Shown piece after piece: positions 35,882 to 46,047 of a stretch of DNA of 64,000 bases. The stretch is from Roseburia zhanii (GTDB lineage Bacteria; Bacillota; Clostridia; Lachnospirales; Lachnospiraceae), in the NCBI RefSeq assembly GCF_014287635.1, contig NZ_JACOPH010000001.1, positions 248,001-312,000 on the forward strand. The letters run 5' to 3'. Position numbers and translations under genes: made by a program. Every line of letters begins with the position of its first letter. Position 1 is the stretch's first letter. The notes beneath the pieces were generated by a model that saw only the letters and a program-made list of their open reading frames with translations, searched no databases and was not told the origin of the DNA.

Positions 35882-37156
35882 ATGATTCGAAAAGAAATGA
35901 TAGCAATGCTGTTGGCTGGCGGGCAGGGCAGCAGACTTGGTGTGCTGACTGCAAATGTAGCCAAGCCGGCAGTTGCATTTGGCGGAAAGTACCGTATTAT
36001 TGACTTTCCGTTGAGCAACTGTATCAATTCAGGAATTGATACAGTTGGCGTATTGACACAGTATCAGCCACTTCGGCTGAATACACATATCGGGATCGGT
36101 ATTCCATGGGATTTAGACCGGAATAATGGTGGTGTAACTATTTTGTCACCGTATGAGAAGAGCGACAGCAGTGAATGGTATACAGGTACTGCAAATGCAA
36201 TTTACCAGAATTTAAGTTATATAGAGAGTTATAATCCTGAATATGTCCTGATTCTTTCGGGAGATCATATTTATAAGATGGATTATGAAGTGATGTTAGA
36301 TTTCCATAAAGAGAATAATGCGGATGTTACGATCGCAACCATGCCGGTACCGATCGAAGAAGCAAGCCGTTTTGGTATTGTGATCACAGATGATGATAAG
36401 CGTATTGTTGAATTTGAGGAGAAGCCGGAACATCCGAGAAGCAATTTGGCATCTATGGGTATTTATATCTTTAGCTGGAAGGTATTAAAAGAAGCATTGC
36501 TCGTGATGAAAGACCAGAGCAACTGTGACTTTGGTAAGCATATCATTCCATACTGCCATGAGAATAAGCAGAGGATCTTTGCTTATGAATATAATGGTTA
36601 TTGGAAAGATGTCGGAACTTTAGGTTCTTACTGGGAAGCTAATATGGAACTGGTAGATCTGATACCGGAATTTAATCTATATGAAGAATACTGGAAGATC
36701 TATACGAAGACAGATAATGTAGAGCCGCAGTATTTATCTGTTGATGCCGTTGCCGAAAAGAGTATCATCGGGGAAGGAACGGAAGTATATGGAGAAGTAT
36801 ATAATTCCGTGATCGGTGCCGGAGTTGTCATCGGCAGAGGTACGGTAGTGCGTGATTCCATCATTATGAAAGATACGATACTCGGAGAGAATTGTAAGGT
36901 CGATAAAGCGATCATTGCAGAAAATTGTGAAGTTGGAGATGAAGTTGAGATCGGAGTTGGTGAAGAAGCACCGAGCAAACTTAATGAGAAGATCTATGCA
37001 TTCGGTTTAGCTACGATCGGAGAGTGTTCCTACATACCATCAAAAGTAAAGATAGGAAAGAATACAGCGATTTCAGGAGTGACAGACAACGAGGACTATC
37101 CAGACGGTATACTTGCCGGAGGAGAATATATTATTAAGGCAGGTGATGGCAAATGA
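35882..37156 (+). CDS. glgC: Glucose-1-phosphate adenylyltransferase catalytic subunit
   Basis: 424 residues from ATG 35882. GAGAGG lies 8 bp upstream, and GTG 35873 overlaps that site. It makes ADP-glucose for glycogen from glucose 1-phosphate and ATP. The N-terminal nucleotidyltransferase motif [34 protein letters not shown] and VEFEEKP are intact, and the C-terminus is a left-handed beta-helix. Its stop overlaps the glgD start (ATGA), so the two subunits are coupled. Confidence 0.93.
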   Translation: MIRKEMIAMLLAGGQGSRLGVLTANVAKPAVAFGGKYRIIDFPLSNCINSGIDTVGVLTQYQPLRLNTHIGIGIPWDLDRNNGGVTILSPYEKSDSSEWYTGTANAIYQNLSYIESYNPEYVLILSGDHIYKMDYEVMLDFHKENNADVTIATMPVPIEEASRFGIVITDDDKRIVEFEEKPEHPRSNLASMGIYIFSWKVLKEALLVMKDQSNCDFGKHIIPYCHENKQRIFAYEYNGYWKDVGTLGSYWEANMELVDLIPEFNLYEEYWKIYTKTDNVEPQYLSVDAVAEKSIIGEGTEVYGEVYNSVIGAGVVIGRGTVVRDSIIMKDTILGENCKVDKAIIAENCEVGDEVEIGVGEEAPSKLNEKIYAFGLATIGECSYIPSKVKIGKNTAISGVTDNEDYPDGILAGGEYIIKAGDGK

Positions 37157-38271
37157 AGGCATTAGGAATTATTCTCGCAGGTGGAAATAACAATCGTATG
37201 CAGGAGCTGACAAGCCGCAGGGCAATCTCAGCAATGCCAATTGGTGGCAGCTATCGGTGTATTGATTTTGCACTCAGTAATATGAGCAATTCCCACATTC
37301 ATACAGTAGCAGTTTTAACACAGTATAATGCAAGGTCATTGAATGAACATTTAAGTTCTTCAAAATGGTGGGACTTCGGACGTAAACAGGGCGGTTTATA
37401 TACCTTTACACCGACAGTGACCGCAGGCAACAGCTGGTGGTATCGCGGTACGGCAGATGCGATGTACCAGAACCTTGATTTCTTAAAAAGACGGCATGAG
37501 CCATATGTCATCATTACCAGTGGGGACTGTGTATACAAGGGAGATTACAATAAGATCTTAGATTATCATATCGCTAAGAAAGCAGATATCACTGTTGTAT
37601 GCAAAGACATGCCGCAGGGCGTGGATGTCAGCCGTTATGGTGTGGTACGCATGAATGAAGATGCACGTATCATCGAATTTGAAGAAAAACCGATGATGGC
37701 AAGTTCGAATACGATTTCTACCGGTATCTATGTGATCCGCAGACGGCAGTTGATCGAGATGTTAGAACGCTGTGCAGAAGAAGAACGGTATGATTTTGTA
37801 TCCGATATTTTGATTCGTTATAAGAATTTAAAGAGGATCTATGGTTATAAATTAGAAACTTACTGGAGCAATATTGCAACCGTGGAATCCTATTACCAGA
37901 CGAATATGGATTTCTTAAATCCGGAAGTGCGTAAGTTCTTCTTCCGTGATGAACCTAAGATTGCTACAAAAGTGGACGATCTGCCACCGGCAAAATATAA
38001 TGTGGGTTCTGATGTGAAGAACAGTTTAATAGCAAGCGGCTGTATCGTAAACAGTAAAGTAGAAAATTCGATTCTCTTTAAGAAGGCTTTTATCGGTAAG
38101 AATTGTGTCATTAAAAATTCTATCATTTTAAATGATGTTTATATCGGTGACAATACTTATGTGGAGAATTGTATTGTAGAAAGCCGCAATACCTTACGTG
38201 CAAATACATACTATTGTGGAGAAAATGGTATCAAGGTTGTGCGTGAAGAAAATGCGAGATATGTCATTTAG
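37153..38271 (+). CDS. glgD: Glucose-1-phosphate adenylyltransferase subunit GlgD
   Basis: 372 residues, overlapping glgC by 4 bp. It is a paralogue of GlgC in which the catalytic loop is altered ([21 protein letters not shown] instead of LAGGQGSRL). This is typical of the Firmicute GlgD subunit, which modulates GlgC rather than catalysing on its own. The rest of the fold ([29 protein letters not shown], beta-helix C-terminus) is kept. Confidence 0.92.
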   Translation: MKALGIILAGGNNNRMQELTSRRAISAMPIGGSYRCIDFALSNMSNSHIHTVAVLTQYNARSLNEHLSSSKWWDFGRKQGGLYTFTPTVTAGNSWWYRGTADAMYQNLDFLKRRHEPYVIITSGDCVYKGDYNKILDYHIAKKADITVVCKDMPQGVDVSRYGVVRMNEDARIIEFEEKPMMASSNTISTGIYVIRRRQLIEMLERCAEEERYDFVSDILIRYKNLKRIYGYKLETYWSNIATVESYYQTNMDFLNPEVRKFFFRDEPKIATKVDDLPPAKYNVGSDVKNSLIASGCIVNSKVENSILFKKAFIGKNCVIKNSIILNDVYIGDNTYVENCIVESRNTLRANTYYCGENGIKVVREENARYVI

Positions 38272-38385
38272 GAGAAGGGCAGATTGCCTGGTACAGATCG
38301 AAACAGTCAGGGTTTGACTGTCAGAAGGTGATTTAGGAGAAGGTACTGATTATAGTTACATATAGACAAGAAGGGGGCAGCAGAT

Positions 38386-38658
38386 ATGCAGATTACAGAC
38401 GTGAGGATTCGTAAAGTGGAGAAAGAAGGCAAGATGAAAGCCATTGTATCCATTACGATCGATGAGGAATTTGTAGTACATGATATTAAGGTGATCGAAG
38501 GAGAGAAGGGGTTGTTCATTGCCATGCCAAGCCGCAAAGCAGCCGATGGCGAATATCGTGATATTGCACATCCGATCAATTCGGATACCAGAGAGAAGAT
38601 ACAGGATATGATCTTAGAGAAATATCAGGCAGAGATGCTACAACATACAGATGAGTAA
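38386..38658 (+). CDS. spoVG: Septation / RNA-binding regulator SpoVG
   Basis: 90 residues matching the SpoVG family throughout ([50 protein letters not shown]). In Bacillus it affects asymmetric septation, and in several Firmicutes it binds nucleic acid and tunes envelope and virulence genes. It is followed by a strong terminator, then pth and mfd, as in the Bacillus spoVG region. Confidence 0.95.
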   Translation: MQITDVRIRKVEKEGKMKAIVSITIDEEFVVHDIKVIEGEKGLFIAMPSRKAADGEYRDIAHPINSDTREKIQDMILEKYQAEMLQHTDE

Positions 38659-38674
38659 GCATTTGTAATTTTAT

Positions 38675-38723
38675 AAAAAATCCGCTATACTAGGAATATT
38701 CGAAATAGTATAGCGGATTTTTT
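38675..38723 (+). terminator. Terminator of spoVG
   Basis: AAAAAATCCGCTATAC pairs with GTATAGCGGATTTTTT. Confidence 0.9.
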
Positions 38724-38736
38724 ATGTGGAATACAA

Positions 38737-38795
38737 GGGTCAAAAGCTCAGAAATCGTTCCTGCTTGCAGGATAAGAGTTCTGACTTGTTGACCC
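38737..38795 (+). other. Three-stem structured element upstream of pth
   Basis: Nested complementary blocks GGGTCAA/TTGACCC, TCAGAA/TTCTGA and TCCTGC/GCAGGA fold into one long interrupted hairpin. It sits 14 bp after the spoVG terminator and 44 bp before pth. No T run follows it. It could be a leader RNA structure or an interspersed palindromic repeat. Confidence 0.5.
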
Positions 38796-38839
38796 GCTCA
38801 CACATGAGGAAGTAGTGATTTTAGGAGGAAACAATTATC

Positions 38840-39409
38840 ATGTATGTAATCGCAGGACTTGGAAATCCTGATAAAAAGTATCAGAATACAAGACACAATA
38901 TCGGATTTGATGTCATTGATGCCTTAGCTGAAAAATATAATATTTCTATGAATGAAAAAAAACACAAAGCGATCTGTGGAAAAGGCATGATCGCAGGAGA
39001 AAAAGTACTCTTAGTGAAACCGCAGACGTATATGAATCTAAGCGGAGAGAGTATCGCAGAAGTGATGGCATTTTATAAGTTAGATCCCGCAGAAGACCTG
39101 ATCGTCATTTTCGATGATATCAGTCTGTCACCGGGAAATATCCGTATCCGGGCGAAAGGAAGTGCCGGTGGACATAACGGGATCAAAAGTATTATCGCAG
39201 AAACAGGCAGCAGTGATTTTGCAAGGATCAAAGTCGGTGTCGGTGAAAAACCGGAAGGATGGGATTTAGCAGACCATGTCCTTGGCCATTTTTCAAAAGA
39301 GGAACGGGCATGTGTGGAAGAAGCGATCGAAAATGCCTGTACTGCAGCAGCTTATATGGCAGGCGGCGAGATCAGTCGTGCCATGAACGAATTTAATCAT
39401 GTGAAGTAA
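38840..39409 (+). CDS. pth: Peptidyl-tRNA hydrolase
   Basis: 189 residues, the standard bacterial length. It releases tRNA from peptidyl-tRNAs dropped by ribosomes. The catalytic His is in NTRHNIGFD and the catalytic Asp region in VIFDDISL; GSAGGHNGIKSI is the substrate-binding loop. AGGAGG precedes ATG 38840. mfd follows after 94 bp, an arrangement shared with Bacillus. Confidence 0.94.
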   Translation: MYVIAGLGNPDKKYQNTRHNIGFDVIDALAEKYNISMNEKKHKAICGKGMIAGEKVLLVKPQTYMNLSGESIAEVMAFYKLDPAEDLIVIFDDISLSPGNIRIRAKGSAGGHNGIKSIIAETGSSDFARIKVGVGEKPEGWDLADHVLGHFSKEERACVEEAIENACTAAAYMAGGEISRAMNEFNHVK

Positions 39410-39412
39410 TAA

Positions 39413-39489
39413 GTTACGATTCACAAACAGGCTCTGTAACACAAAGCATGAGATCGCAAATGTATGTAAAGCCAGTTTTTAATCGTAAC
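39413..39489. repeat. Possible degenerate member of the GTTAC...GTAAC repeat family
   Basis: Starts GTTACGATTCAC and ends AATCGTAAC, giving a 9-bp terminal inverted repeat, with an extra CTGTAAC inside. The flanking 8 bp are not duplicated (AGTAATAA and GAAACAGG), so insertion is not proven. Confidence 0.3.
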
Positions 39490-39503
39490 GAAACAGGAGA
39501 TAT

Positions 39504-42500
39504 ATGAAAGCATTTTTAGAACCGCTGCGTGAATTAGAAGAATTAGAAAGATTAGAAGCGCAGTTAAAAAAAGAACCGGGTGTGCAGATGATCTCTGGAT
39601 GTATCGATCCTGAAAAACCGCATCTGATCTATGGTATCGGCAATGGCTTTAAGAATAAGATCATTGTCACTTTTAGTGAGCAGAAAGCAAAAGAACTCTA
39701 TGAAGAATATCTTTTTTATGATCCAAAGGCAGTTTATTACCCGGCAAAAGATATCTTGTTCTACCAGTCTGACCTTAGGGGAAATGTACTGACAAGGGAA
39801 CGTATCCTAGCTTTAAAAACGATCGCAGAAGGGGAGCGTATCACTCTGATCACGACATATGATGCTTTAATGAACCGGATGCCGCAACCGGAACAGTTCA
39901 TACAGGCAGTCAGAACCTATCATCCGGGGGATATCATAGACTTAGAGGAGTTTAAAAAGAAACTGATCGAAATGGGCTATGAGTCTGCAAGTCAGGTAGA
40001 AACGGCTGGAGAATTTGCGATCCGTGGAGGCATCATAGATATTTTTCCATTGACAGAGGAAAATCCATACCGTATCGAACTGTGGGACGATGAGATCGAT
40101 TCGATACGGAGTTTTGATGTTGAGAGCCAGCGTTCAATCGAGAATTTAGAGAGTATCGAGATCTATCCGGCAGCAGAACTGATTTTAACAGAGCAGGAAA
40201 AACAGGAAGGTCTAAAACGGATACAAAAAGATGCTGACAGTCTGTATGAAACATACCGCAAAGCAATGAAGACCGAAGAAGCGGCACGTATCAGACAGGC
40301 GGCAGAGGAATTGAAAGAAGAGATCACTGAGCGTGCAGGCGTGGACGGTATGGATGCCTACCTGACATATTTCGATGAGCATACGGTATCGTTATTAGAT
40401 TATTTTGATAAAAAAGATACCGTTGTATTTTTAGATGAAGCGGTAAGATGTATGGAGCGGGGACACACGACCGAACAGGAATTTTCAGAAAGCATGAAGC
40501 ACCGCTTAGAAAAAGGATATATCCTGCCTGGACAGATGCAGGCACTCTATACCTGTGAAGAAACAGCGGCAAGATTAGAACGCCAAAGCTGTGTGGCTTT
40601 AGTGGCATTAGAGATGAAAGTGCAGGATCTTAGCATTGCAAACCATTTTTCCATTCAGGCGAGAAGTATCGGGGCATATAATAACAGTTTTGAACTTTTA
40701 GTCAAAGACTTAAAACAATATAAGAAAAAAGGCTATGCTGTCATTTTACTGTCTGGTTCGAGGACAAGGGCAAAGCGGTTAGCGGAAGATCTGTTAGCGG
40801 AAGAATTGAACTGTTATTATACAGAAGATTATGACCATGTGGCAAAGGCCGGAGAAGTCATGGTACTTTATGGAAAAGTGAAACGTGGTTATGAATATCC
40901 GTTATTATCGTTTGCCGTTATTTCGGAAAGTGATATCTTTGGTTCGCAGAAAAAGAGAAAGAAAAAGAAAAAAGCATACGAAGGCGAAAAGATCTCAAGT
41001 TTTACAGAACTTTCCATCGGAGATTATGTGGTGCATGAAAATCATGGACTGGGTATTTATCGTGGAATTGAAAAGATCGAAGTAGACAAGACGGTCAAAG
41101 ATTATATTAAGATCGAATATGATAAAGGTGGCAATCTCTATATTCTTGCAACACAGTTAGATATGATCCAGAAGTATGCAAGTGCAGATGCGAAGAAACC
41201 AAAACTGAACCGTTTAGGCGGACAGGAATGGAATAAGACAAAGAGCAGGGTGCGTGGAGCCGTCAAAGAGATTGCGGCCGATTTAGTGGAACTGTATGCA
41301 AAACGCCAGCAGAACGAAGGATATGAATATGGACCGGATACGGTCTGGCAGAAAGAGTTTGAAGAAATGTTTCCGTTTGAGGAAACAGAAGATCAGGAGG
41401 CTGCGATCGAAGCAGCTAAACGGGATATGGAGAGCAAAAAAATTATGGACCGTCTGATCTGCGGGGATGTCGGTTATGGCAAGACAGAGATCGCAATACG
41501 TGCCGCATTTAAGGCAGTACAGGAAGGCAAGCAGGTTGTTTATCTGGTACCGACGACGATTTTAGCCCAGCAGCATTATAATACATTTGCCCAGCGTATG
41601 AAGGATTTCCCCGTGACAGTTGATCTTCTCTGCCGGTTTAAGAGCGCAGCAGAACAGAAAAAAACGATCGCAGAGTTAAAACGTGGTATGGTGGATATCG
41701 TGATCGGAACGCACAGGGTACTTTCTAAAGATGTTGTTTTTAAAGATTTAGGACTTTTGATCATCGATGAGGAACAGCGGTTTGGTGTGGCACATAAAGA
41801 GAAGATCAAACAGCTTAAAAATAACGTCGATGTACTGACACTGACTGCAACGCCGATCCCAAGGACACTGCATATGAGCCTGATCGGGATACGTGACATG
41901 AGTGTGCTTGAAGAACCGCCGATGGATCGTCTGCCGATCCAGACTTATGTCATGGAATATAATGAAGAAATGGTAAGAGAAGCGATCGCAAGGGAATTAG
42001 CAAGAGGCGGTCAGGTATATTATGTCTTTAACCGGGTGAAACAGATCGAAGATATCACGGCAAAGATCGCAGCGTTAGTGCCGGATGCAGCTGTAGAATT
42101 TGCACATGGGCAGATGAAAGAACGGGAACTTGAAAATATCATGTACCGTTTTATCAATGGAGAAATCGATGTCTTAGTTTCAACGACGATCATCGAAACC
42201 GGCCTGGATATTTCCAATGTCAATACGATCATTATCCACGATGCAGATAATATGGGGCTTTCCCAGCTTTACCAGTTAAGGGGAAGAGTCGGACGTTCGA
42301 CAAGGACTTCCTATGCATTCTTAATGTACAAAAGGGATAAGATGTTAAAAGAAATCGCAGAAAAACGTTTGGCTGCGATCAAAGAATATACGGAATTAGG
42401 CAGCGGATTTAAGATCGCCATGCGTGACCTTGAGATACGCGGAGCAGGAAATCTGCTTGGAGCAGAGCAGCATGGACATATGGAGGCGGTCGGATATGAT

Positions 42501-43022
42501 CTTTATTGTAAGATGTTAAACGAAGCAGTCAAGCAGGCAAAAGGGATTGAAACCGCAGAGAATTTTGAAACGACGATCGATGTGGATATAGATGCTTATA
42601 TCCCGCCACGGTATATCCCGAATGAGATGCAGAAGTTAGATATCTATAAACGGATCGCAGGTATCGAAAATGCAGATGAAAAAGAAGAAATGCTAGAAGA
42701 ACTGATCGACCGTTTCGGGGAACCGCCAAAATCTGTAGAGAATCTGTTAAATCTCGCAGAATACAAAGCGAAAGCACACCGCTATTATTTTACCGAAGTC
42801 GCACAGCGGGGGGATTTAGTCAAGTTCGTCCTGTATGAAAAGGCAAAGATCGATCCGGTAAAGATACCGGGATTTGTTGCCTTATATCAGGGAAAACTGA
42901 AATTCTATGCAGATAAACGTCTGCCATATTTTGCATATCATCTCAAATTAAACAGCCGGCAGAAAGAGAGTGCAATGGATGTGATCGCTGATGTGTTAGA
43001 TCATGCAGAAATGCTGATCTAA
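39504..43022 (+). CDS. mfd: Transcription-repair coupling factor
   Basis: 1172 residues, the usual Mfd size. It removes RNA polymerase stalled at DNA damage and recruits UvrA. The order is: UvrB-homology modules (1-~350), RNA-polymerase-interaction domain (SIGDYVVHENHGLGIYRG, ~500), superfamily-2 translocase with Walker A GDVGYGKTE (~654-662), DEEQRFGV (~755) and TATPIPRTLHMS, RG motif (QLRGRVGR), and the C-terminal TRCF domain. A GGAG site precedes ATG 39504. Confidence 0.95.
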   Translation: MKAFLEPLRELEELERLEAQLKKEPGVQMISGCIDPEKPHLIYGIGNGFKNKIIVTFSEQKAKELYEEYLFYDPKAVYYPAKDILFYQSDLRGNVLTRERILALKTIAEGERITLITTYDALMNRMPQPEQFIQAVRTYHPGDIIDLEEFKKKLIEMGYESASQVETAGEFAIRGGIIDIFPLTEENPYRIELWDDEIDSIRSFDVESQRSIENLESIEIYPAAELILTEQEKQEGLKRIQKDADSLYETYRKAMKTEEAARIRQAAEELKEEITERAGVDGMDAYLTYFDEHTVSLLDYFDKKDTVVFLDEAVRCMERGHTTEQEFSESMKHRLEKGYILPGQMQALYTCEETAARLERQSCVALVALEMKVQDLSIANHFSIQARSIGAYNNSFELLVKDLKQYKKKGYAVILLSGSRTRAKRLAEDLLAEELNCYYTEDYDHVAKAGEVMVLYGKVKRGYEYPLLSFAVISESDIFGSQKKRKKKKKAYEGEKISSFTELSIGDYVVHENHGLGIYRGIEKIEVDKTVKDYIKIEYDKGGNLYILATQLDMIQKYASADAKKPKLNRLGGQEWNKTKSRVRGAVKEIAADLVELYAKRQQNEGYEYGPDTVWQKEFEEMFPFEETEDQEAAIEAAKRDMESKKIMDRLICGDVGYGKTEIAIRAAFKAVQEGKQVVYLVPTTILAQQHYNTFAQRMKDFPVTVDLLCRFKSAAEQKKTIAELKRGMVDIVIGTHRVLSKDVVFKDLGLLIIDEEQRFGVAHKEKIKQLKNNVDVLTLTATPIPRTLHMSLIGIRDMSVLEEPPMDRLPIQTYVMEYNEEMVREAIARELARGGQVYYVFNRVKQIEDITAKIAALVPDAAVEFAHGQMKERELENIMYRFINGEIDVLVSTTIIETGLDISNVNTIIIHDADNMGLSQLYQLRGRVGRSTRTSYAFLMYKRDKMLKEIAEKRLAAIKEYTELGSGFKIAMRDLEIRGAGNLLGAEQHGHMEAVGYDLYCKMLNEAVKQAKGIETAENFETTIDVDIDAYIPPRYIPNEMQKLDIYKRIAGIENADEKEEMLEELIDRFGEPPKSVENLLNLAEYKAKAHRYYFTEVAQRGDLVKFVLYEKAKIDPVKIPGFVALYQGKLKFYADKRLPYFAYHLKLNSRQKESAMDVIADVLDHAEMLI

Positions 43023-43120
43023 ATCGAAAAACCTCTTGCGGCATATACAAAAAGGAATTATAATAGAAAGAGTGACTAACGAAATTGGTTAGAGAGGAAT
43101 CTAGGAGGAACAGATAACAT

Positions 43121-44203
43121 ATGAGAAGTAAGAAGATCATGGCGTTACTGCTTACAACAGCAGCCATTATGGGAATGACATTAACCGGATGCGGGAATAA
43201 GATCAATGAGGATGCAACATTTGCAACATTAGATGATACAACGATCACCATGGGAGTTGCAAATTTCTGTGCGAAATATCAGCAGGCAATGTATGATTCA
43301 TTTTACATGAGTTATTTTGGTGAGGATATGTGGAGCAAAGATGTTTATGGCAATGGAAGTACTATGACAGAGGACGTTAAGAAAGACGTTGCCGATAATT
43401 TAGAGGAAATGTATCTGTTAAAAGCACATATGGGCGATTATGATATTTCTTTAAGTGATGATGACGAAGCAAAGATCACAAAGGCAGCGGAGGATTTTAT
43501 CGCAGGTAATTCTAAGGAAGCGATCAAACAGATCGGTGCAGAGGATATCGAGAATGTCAAAGAAATGCTTCGCCTGAATACGATCCAGAGTAAGATGCAT
43601 GACCGTATCATAAAAGATGCAGATACCAAAGTAACTGATGAAGAAGCAGCACAGAGAACATTCAGCTATGTTGTGATCAACACCAGTGGCTATACAGATT
43701 CAGATTCTAACTATGTAGAATATACAGAAGATGATATCGCAGGTTTAAAAGAAACAGCAGCATCGATCGCAGCGGCAGAAGATTTTGATACAGCCGTTAC
43801 CGATGCAGGATATACCGTAAGTACCGCTTCTTATGGTTCTGCTGATGATGAAGATTCTACCATGGATAAATCCGTATTAGAAGCAGCAGACCAGTTAAGC
43901 GCAGGACAGGTTTCCGGTGTGATCGAAACAGACAGTGCACTGTATGTACTTCGTTTAGACAGTGAGTTTGACGAAGAAGCAACTGCAAAGAAAAAAGAGA
44001 GCATGATCTCCCAGAAGCAGGAAGATTATTATAATGACATCTTAGATGGCTGGAAAGAAGAAGTAAAATGGACACTCAATGAAAAAGAGTGGGCAAAGGT
44101 TAATTTTGACGATCACTTTAAGCAGCCTGAAACAGATAATACAGAAGCTGCAGATGAAAGTATAGCAGATACAGAAAGCGTAAATACTACAGAAGCAGAA
44201 TAA
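43121..44203 (+). CDS. Foldase lipoprotein (PrsA/SurA-like peptidyl-prolyl isomerase family)
   Basis: 360 residues. The lipobox LTGC is near residue 23. A SurA/PrsA-like N-terminal helical region (~30-170) is followed by a parvulin-like segment (FSYVVINTSGY, then LSAGQVSGVIETDSALYVLRL, ~185-290), a helical return and an acidic Thr/Glu/Asn tail. It should help secreted proteins fold on the outer membrane face. Its position right after mfd resembles other Firmicutes. The parvulin core is diverged, so isomerase activity is inferred rather than seen. AGGAGG precedes ATG 43121. Confidence 0.75.
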   Translation: MRSKKIMALLLTTAAIMGMTLTGCGNKINEDATFATLDDTTITMGVANFCAKYQQAMYDSFYMSYFGEDMWSKDVYGNGSTMTEDVKKDVADNLEEMYLLKAHMGDYDISLSDDDEAKITKAAEDFIAGNSKEAIKQIGAEDIENVKEMLRLNTIQSKMHDRIIKDADTKVTDEEAAQRTFSYVVINTSGYTDSDSNYVEYTEDDIAGLKETAASIAAAEDFDTAVTDAGYTVSTASYGSADDEDSTMDKSVLEAADQLSAGQVSGVIETDSALYVLRLDSEFDEEATAKKKESMISQKQEDYYNDILDGWKEEVKWTLNEKEWAKVNFDDHFKQPETDNTEAADESIADTESVNTTEAE

Positions 44204-44221
44204 CAGAAAGTGAACGGATCT

Positions 44222-44268
44222 ATGCTGCATACGGAGAAGAAATTCTTCGTTTTGCAGCATTTTCATTC
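44222..44268 (+). terminator. Terminator after the foldase gene
   Basis: ATGCTGCA pairs with TGCAGCAT with an inner GAAGAA/TTCTTC stem, followed by a T-rich tail. Confidence 0.7.
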
Positions 44269-44300
44269 TAAACAATAGCAGATGATGGAGAGGATTGATC

Positions 44301-46046
44301 GTGAAACAATTATTAGCCTATTTAAAAAATTACAAAAAAGAGTGTGTATTTGCACCTCTTTTTAAAATGCTGGAAGCAATTTTTGAATTGCTGGTACCGC
44401 TTGTCATGGCAGCAGTCATTGACAAGGGAATTGCAAACCATGACATCCCATATATCGTTAAAATGTGTTTAGTTATGGTATTCCTTGGAATCATCGGACT
44501 GATTTCGTCTGTGACAGCACAGTATTTTGCGGCAAAAGCAGCCACAGGATTTGGAACAGGTGTACGTCATGCACTGTTTTCCCATATCCAGAGGTTATCT
44601 TTTACCAATTTAGATAAAGCAGGTACAGCTACACTGATCACAAGAATGACAAGTGATGTCAATCAGGCGCAGAATGGTGTCAATATGGTGCTGCGTCTGT
44701 TCTTACGTTCCCCATTTATCGTATTTGGTGCGATGATCATGGCGTTTACGATCGATGTAAGGTCAGCGATGGTATTTGTGATTACGATCCCGCTTCTTTC
44801 CATCGTCGTATTTGGTGTGATGTATGTCAGTATCCCTCTCTATAAAAAAGTACAGAACCGTCTGGATTCGGTCACACTTTCCACAAGGGAAAATCTAACC
44901 GGTGTCAGAGTGATCCGTGCATTTCATTTAGAGGAAGAAGAAAAAGAAAAGTATCAGGAGAAGAATCAGGAACTGACGAAGATGCAGATGTTTGTCGGCA
45001 AGATCTCCGGTCTGATGAATCCTGTTACCTATGTGATCATCAATGGTGCAACCGCTTATCTGATCTATGTGGGAGCGTTACAGGTCGACACCGGTGTGAT
45101 CACGCAGGGTGAAGTCGTTGCTTTAGTCAACTATATGTCACAGATCTTAGTCGAACTGATCAAGTTAGCAAACCTGATCGTAACCGTTACGAAAGCCATT
45201 GCCTGCTGTAACCGTATTGAGAGTATCTTAGAGATACCGGAAGGCGAGCGGGAACTGAAACGGGAAGTTCGTGAAGAACTTCCACAGGAAGCAGATGAAA
45301 TGGTTGTTTTTTCCCATGTCGGACTTACCTATGAGAATGCAGGTGCAGAGTCTTTAACAGATATTACATTTTCTGCAAAGAAAGGAGAAACGATCGGTAT
45401 TATCGGTGGAACCGGTTCAGGAAAAACTTCTCTGGTACATCTGATACCGGGCTTTTATCCGCATACAGCCGGTAGTATCCGTATTGATGGAAAACAGATC
45501 GAATCCTACAGCAGTGAAGAACTGCGGGATATGGTCGGCATCGTTATGCAGAAAGCCGTACTGTTTGCAGGCAGCATCAGAAAGAATCTCTGCTGGGGTA
45601 AAACGGACGCAACAGAGGAAGAATTGACAGAAGCATTACGGATTGCACAGGCATATGAAGTGGTAGAGAAGAAAGAAGGAAAATTAGAAGCCGAAGTGGC
45701 ACAGGGCGGTAAGAATTTCTCCGGTGGACAGAAACAGCGTCTTACGATCGCAAGGGCTTTAGTCAAGAAACCGAAGATACTGATCCTAGACGACAGTGCA
45801 TCAGCACTCGACTATGCAACTGATGCAGCATTAAGACGTGCGATCGCAGGCATGAAAGAACAGCCGACTGTATTTATCGTATCACAGAGAGCTTCTTCCA
45901 TTCAGTATGCAGATAAGATCTTAGTTTTAGATGATGGGGAATTAGCAGGCATCGGAACGCACAAAGAATTACTGCAGACTTGTGGAGTATATCAGGAGAT
46001 CTATTATTCACAGTTCCCTGAAAAAAAGCAGAAAGGGGCAGAATAA
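44301..46046 (+). CDS. Heterodimeric ABC exporter, subunit with degenerate catalytic site
   Basis: 581 residues from GTG 44301 (GGAGAGGA 7 bp upstream; TTG 44295 is a weaker alternative). It is a type-IV ABC exporter with six membrane helices (1-~320) and a nucleotide-binding domain with Walker A GGTGSGKTS, signature NFSGGQKQR and Walker B ILILDDSAS. The catalytic Glu after Walker B is Asp, as in the non-catalytic half of pairs such as TM287/TM288 or LmrCD. The partner gene follows 1 bp after the stop. Substrate unknown, probably drugs or lipids. Confidence 0.9.
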   Translation: MKQLLAYLKNYKKECVFAPLFKMLEAIFELLVPLVMAAVIDKGIANHDIPYIVKMCLVMVFLGIIGLISSVTAQYFAAKAATGFGTGVRHALFSHIQRLSFTNLDKAGTATLITRMTSDVNQAQNGVNMVLRLFLRSPFIVFGAMIMAFTIDVRSAMVFVITIPLLSIVVFGVMYVSIPLYKKVQNRLDSVTLSTRENLTGVRVIRAFHLEEEEKEKYQEKNQELTKMQMFVGKISGLMNPVTYVIINGATAYLIYVGALQVDTGVITQGEVVALVNYMSQILVELIKLANLIVTVTKAIACCNRIESILEIPEGERELKREVREELPQEADEMVVFSHVGLTYENAGAESLTDITFSAKKGETIGIIGGTGSGKTSLVHLIPGFYPHTAGSIRIDGKQIESYSSEELRDMVGIVMQKAVLFAGSIRKNLCWGKTDATEEELTEALRIAQAYEVVEKKEGKLEAEVAQGGKNFSGGQKQRLTIARALVKKPKILILDDSASALDYATDAALRRAIAGMKEQPTVFIVSQRASSIQYADKILVLDDGELAGIGTHKELLQTCGVYQEIYYSQFPEKKQKGAE

Positions 46047-46047
46047 T

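Noticed and set aside
38737..38795. The pth leader palindrome as a member of the GTTAC family
   Set aside because: The ends are GGGTCAA/TTGACCC, not GTTAC/GTAAC, and there is no 8-bp duplication. It is reported separately.
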